Shown in pieces: positions 6,015 to 8,004 of a stretch of 8,004 nt of DNA (positions within the stretch are counted from its first letter, which is position 1; every line of letters begins with the position of its first letter). The translations under genes and the position numbers were made by a program. The notes beneath the pieces were generated by a model. The model did not search any database, had not been told where the DNA came from, and was given only the letters and a program-made list of their open reading frames with translations. This DNA comes from CAYLZW01 sp964388085 (GTDB taxonomy: Bacteria > Myxococcota > UBA727 > CAYLZW01): contig CAYLZW010000265.1 in the NCBI GenBank assembly GCA_964388085.1, forward strand, positions 1-8,004, in the 5' to 3' direction.

Positions 6015-6797
6015 ATGAACTACGCCGACGAGCTCTCCCGCATCTCCCTCGCCCTCGACGCCGCCGCGCGGGTGCTCTCCGACTTCACGCCCGGCGCGGT
6101 GGTGGCGTCGAAGAAGGCCGGCGGCGATCCGCTGACCGACGCCGACCTCGCGGTGAACCGCGTGCTCGAGTCGATGCTGCCGACGGCCGGCGAGGGCTGG
6201 CTCTCCGAGGAGACGCGCGACGACAAAGCGCGCCTGTCGCGCTCGCGCGTGTGGATCGTCGACCCCATCGACGGCACCAAGGAGTTCGTGAAGGGCATCC
6301 CCGAGTGGTGCGTCTCCATCGCGCTCAGCGTCGACGGCGTCGCGGTGGCGGGCGGCATCCTGAACCCCGCCGTACACGAGCGCGTGCTCGGCGCGCGAGG
6401 ACACGGCGTGACGCTCAACGGCGCCCGCGCGAGCGTCAGGGAGCGTGGCTCGCTCGCCGGCAGCGAGGTGCTCGCCAGCCGCAGCGAGATGGATCGCGGC
6501 GAGTGGCGCCGCTTCGAGGAGGCCGGCTTCGTCGTGAGGCCGGTGGGGTCGGTGGCCTACAAGCTCGCGCGCGTGGCCGCGGGGCTGTCCGACGCCACCT
6601 GGACGCTGGTGCCGAAGAACGAGTGGGACGTCGCCGCCGGGGTCGCCCTCGTCGTCGAGGCGGGCGGACACGCGTGCCTGCCCGACGGCAGCGCTCCGCG
6701 CTTCAACCGCGCGGACACCCGCCTGCCCGGCCTCGTCACCACGCCGTCTTCGTGGCGCCCGGAGCTCGAGGCGCTCGGCGTGGTCGCGCGCCGCTAA
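6015..6797 (+). CDS. cysQ: 3'(2'),5'-bisphosphate nucleotidase CysQ (inositol monophosphatase family)
   Basis: This is a 260-residue protein, the normal length for CysQ. The family hydrolyses 3'-phosphoadenosine 5'-phosphate (PAP), the by-product of PAPS use, to AMP, using Mg2+ in the cytoplasm. The metal-site motifs are present in order: KKAGGDPLTDAD near residues 34-45, SEE with E65 and E66, DPIDGTKEF with D83, D86, G87 and T88, and WDVAAG with W204 and D205. DPIDGTKEF is typical of CysQ; inositol monophosphatases proper usually have DPLDGTxNF. The start ATG at 6015 fits the usual N-terminus, though the upstream RBS is weak. It is followed after 37 bp by cysC, and this pairing supports the PAP role over inositol phosphatase. 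The reverse strand stays open through most of the gene, but that reading has no recognisable protein features. Confidence 0.92.
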   Translation: MNYADELSRISLALDAAARVLSDFTPGAVVASKKAGGDPLTDADLAVNRVLESMLPTAGEGWLSEETRDDKARLSRSRVWIVDPIDGTKEFVKGIPEWCVSIALSVDGVAVAGGILNPAVHERVLGARGHGVTLNGARASVRERGSLAGSEVLASRSEMDRGEWRRFEEAGFVVRPVGSVAYKLARVAAGLSDATWTLVPKNEWDVAAGVALVVEAGGHACLPDGSAPRFNRADTRLPGLVTTPSSWRPELEALGVVARR

Positions 6798-6820
6798 GCG
6801 AGCGCATGCAAGAGAACCCC

Positions 6821-6826
6821 GGGGAG
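6821..6826 (+). promoter_or_regulatory. Ribosome binding site of cysC
   Basis: GGGGAG lies 8 bp before the ATG at 6835, a good Shine-Dalgarno match. It decides for this start over the ATG at 6806, which is out of frame. CCCCGGGG at 6817-6824 partly overlaps it and is palindromic. Confidence 0.6.
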
Positions 6827-6834
6827 CCCGCACC

Positions 6835-7455
6835 ATGAGCCCGAACGATCGCAACCTGACCTGGCACCCCGGCCTCATCCCGCGCGAGGTCTTCGAGCAG
6901 CGGCTCGGACAGAAGGGCTGCGTCGTCTGGTTCACCGGCCTCAGCGGCTCGGGCAAGTCCACGGTGGCGCGCAGCGTCGAGCACGCGCTCTTCACGCGCG
7001 GCATCCACTGCTACGTGCTCGACGGCGACAACGTGCGTCACGGGCTGTGCGGCGACCTCGGCTTCTCGCCCGAGGACCGCACCGAGAACATCCGCCGCGT
7101 CGCGCACGTCTCCGAGCTGTTCATGCAGGCGGGCATCGTGACGCTGACGGCGTTCATCTCGCCCTACGAGAGGGACCGCCTGGCCGCGCGCGAGATCGTC
7201 GGGCAGGAGCGCTTCCTCGAGGTGTTCATCGACGCCGACGTCGAGACCTGCGCCGCGCGCGACCCGAAGGGCCTCTACCGGAAGGCGTTCGCCGGCGAGA
7301 TCAAGGAGCTCACCGGCGTCTCCGCGCCCTACGAGGCGCCCGAGCGACCCGAGCTGCGCCTGCCGACGGGGGAGCTCAGCCTCGAGCAGTGCATCGAGCG
7401 CAGCATCGCGCTGCTCGAGCACCGCGGCTTCATCCCGGGTGAGGTGAGCCCCTGA
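6835..7455 (+). CDS. cysC: Adenylylsulfate (APS) kinase CysC
   Basis: This is a 206-residue, single-domain protein of typical length. It phosphorylates adenosine 5'-phosphosulfate at the 3' position with ATP to form PAPS, the active sulfate donor. The Walker A motif GLSGSGKS is at residues 35-42. VLDGDNVRHGL and LGFSPEDRTENIRR are the APS-binding and conserved helices. SPYERDR and KGLYRKAFAGEIKELTG followed by SAPYEAP are the family's lid and substrate motifs. The N-terminal NLTWHPG segment also matches bacterial CysC. No ATP sulfurylase domain is fused, so CysD/CysN or Sat must be encoded elsewhere. The stop TGA at 7453-7455 shares its A with the ATG of the permease, indicating coupled translation. 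PAPS could feed reduction to sulfite or sulfotransferases, and nothing in the window decides between them. Confidence 0.95.
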   Translation: MSPNDRNLTWHPGLIPREVFEQRLGQKGCVVWFTGLSGSGKSTVARSVEHALFTRGIHCYVLDGDNVRHGLCGDLGFSPEDRTENIRRVAHVSELFMQAGIVTLTAFISPYERDRLAAREIVGQERFLEVFIDADVETCAARDPKGLYRKAFAGEIKELTGVSAPYEAPERPELRLPTGELSLEQCIERSIALLEHRGFIPGEVSP

Positions 7456-8004
7456 TGGCCCTCTTCGTCACCCTCGCCGTCCTCGCGCTCCTGGTGGTCG
7501 CCCTCGTGCTCGAGTGGGCGGAGCCCGACGTCGCCATGGTGGCGGCGGTGCTGCTGCTCGTGTTCGGCGGCGCGCTCGATCTCGACGAGGCCTTCTCCGG
7601 CTTCGCGAACACGGGCGTGCTGACGGTGGGCGCGCTCCTCGTCGTGGCGGCCGCCGTGCAGCGCGCGGCCTTGCTCGAGCACGCGGGCGGCTGGATGCTC
7701 GGCCGCGGCCGGCAGACGCCGCGCTCCTTGCTCGTGCGCCTGCTCGTGCCGACGTCCGCGCTCTCGGCGTTCATCAACAACACGCCGCTCGTGGCGGTGC
7801 TGATCCCGCTCGCGAAGCAGTGGTCTCGTCGTCACGGCGTCGCCATGTCGAAGCTGCTCATGCCGGTGAGCTTCGCGGCCATGCTCGGCGGCACGTGCAC
7901 GCTGCTCGGCACCTCGACGAACCTGCTCGCGAGCGGCCTGCTCACCGACAAGGGGCTGCCCGCGCTCGGCTTCTTCGAGCTGGCGCCGCTCGGGGTCTCG
8001 CTCA
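7455..8004 (+). CDS. SLC13/DASS-family permease, probable sulfate transporter, N-terminal part; 3' end outside window
   Basis: The first 183 codons of an integral membrane protein run off the window end without a stop. The start ATG overlaps the cysC stop by one base, and GAGGTGAG at 7441-7448 is a plausible RBS. The N-terminus is two hydrophobic helices with the EWAEPDVAM turn typical of this family. LDLDEAFSGFANTGVLTVGALLVVA follows in the order seen in SLC13 permeases. AFINNTPLVAVLIP (N108-P111) and LGGTCTLLGTSTN (145-156) are the family's ion/substrate-binding re-entrant loop signatures. Many members with these motifs also carry central TrkA-C domains, which would be downstream of the window. 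The family moves anions such as sulfate or dicarboxylates with Na+. Sulfate is preferred here only because cysQ and cysC are in the same operon. Confidence 0.88.
   Translation, partial: MALFVTLAVLALLVVALVLEWAEPDVAMVAAVLLLVFGGALDLDEAFSGFANTGVLTVGALLVVAAAVQRAALLEHAGGWMLGRGRQTPRSLLVRLLVPTSALSAFINNTPLVAVLIPLAKQWSRRHGVAMSKLLMPVSFAAMLGGTCTLLGTSTNLLASGLLTDKGLPALGFFELAPLGVSL

Noticed and set aside
5847..7004. Upstream extension of the ligase/polymerase reading frame, giving a 1240-residue protein
   Set aside because: It is antisense to cysQ and the start of cysC, which have clear catalytic motifs. The extension lacks domains or hydrophobic helices and reads as GC-rich shadow sequence; the ATG at 5846 gives a family-like N-terminus.

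Overview
The window is a GC-rich, densely packed bacterial chromosome segment with codon third positions heavily biased to G or C. Gene content is a cell-surface polysaccharide locus beside a sulfate activation cassette. The composition, the O-antigen-ligase-like protein with a long TPR tail and the PF14907-type nucleotidyltransferase would fit a Myxococcota-like (deltaproteobacterial) genome. No rRNA or other taxonomic marker is present, so that placement is inference.

Left part (1-3222): the 3' end of a WbpA/WecC-type UDP-N-acetylhexosamine 6-dehydrogenase is followed by a WbpP-like NAD-dependent UDP-sugar epimerase and, directly abutting it (TGA-ATG), an uncharacterised NTP_transf_5-type nucleotidyltransferase. 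Dehydrogenase plus epimerase is the usual pair for making an activated N-acetylhexosaminuronic acid for capsule, exopolysaccharide or O-antigen. A two-gene toxin-antitoxin module, a ribbon-helix-helix antitoxin followed by a PIN (VapC-like) toxin with a 4-bp GTGA overlap, lies between dehydrogenase and epimerase on the opposite strand. It looks like an insertion into an otherwise collinear operon.

Middle (3223-6014): a short convergent spacer separates the nucleotidyltransferase from a minus-strand gene for an 854-residue membrane protein. This has a Wzy/WaaL-type O-antigen ligase core and a long C-terminal TPR-like helical region. It could polymerise or ligate the polysaccharide made with the sugars above. 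A 168-bp divergent intergenic region carries two adjacent perfect 10-bp palindromes just upstream of this gene.

Right part (6015-8004): cysQ (PAP phosphatase/inositol monophosphatase family), cysC (APS kinase) and the 5' part of an SLC13/DASS-type permease run on the plus strand and probably form one operon. cysC and the permease overlap by one base (TGATG). Together they suggest sulfate uptake, APS to PAPS conversion and removal of PAP. The cassette could serve cysteine synthesis or provide PAPS for sulfating a surface polymer. No sulfotransferase, ATP sulfurylase or PAPS reductase is visible, so the choice is open.

I found no tRNA or rRNA, CRISPR array, insertion sequence or strong intrinsic terminator. 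The best candidates for a second look are the TA module splitting the sugar operon, the PIN toxin with Gln where an acidic residue is usual, and the sulfate cassette next to polysaccharide genes. I see no clear evidence of a wholly new system.
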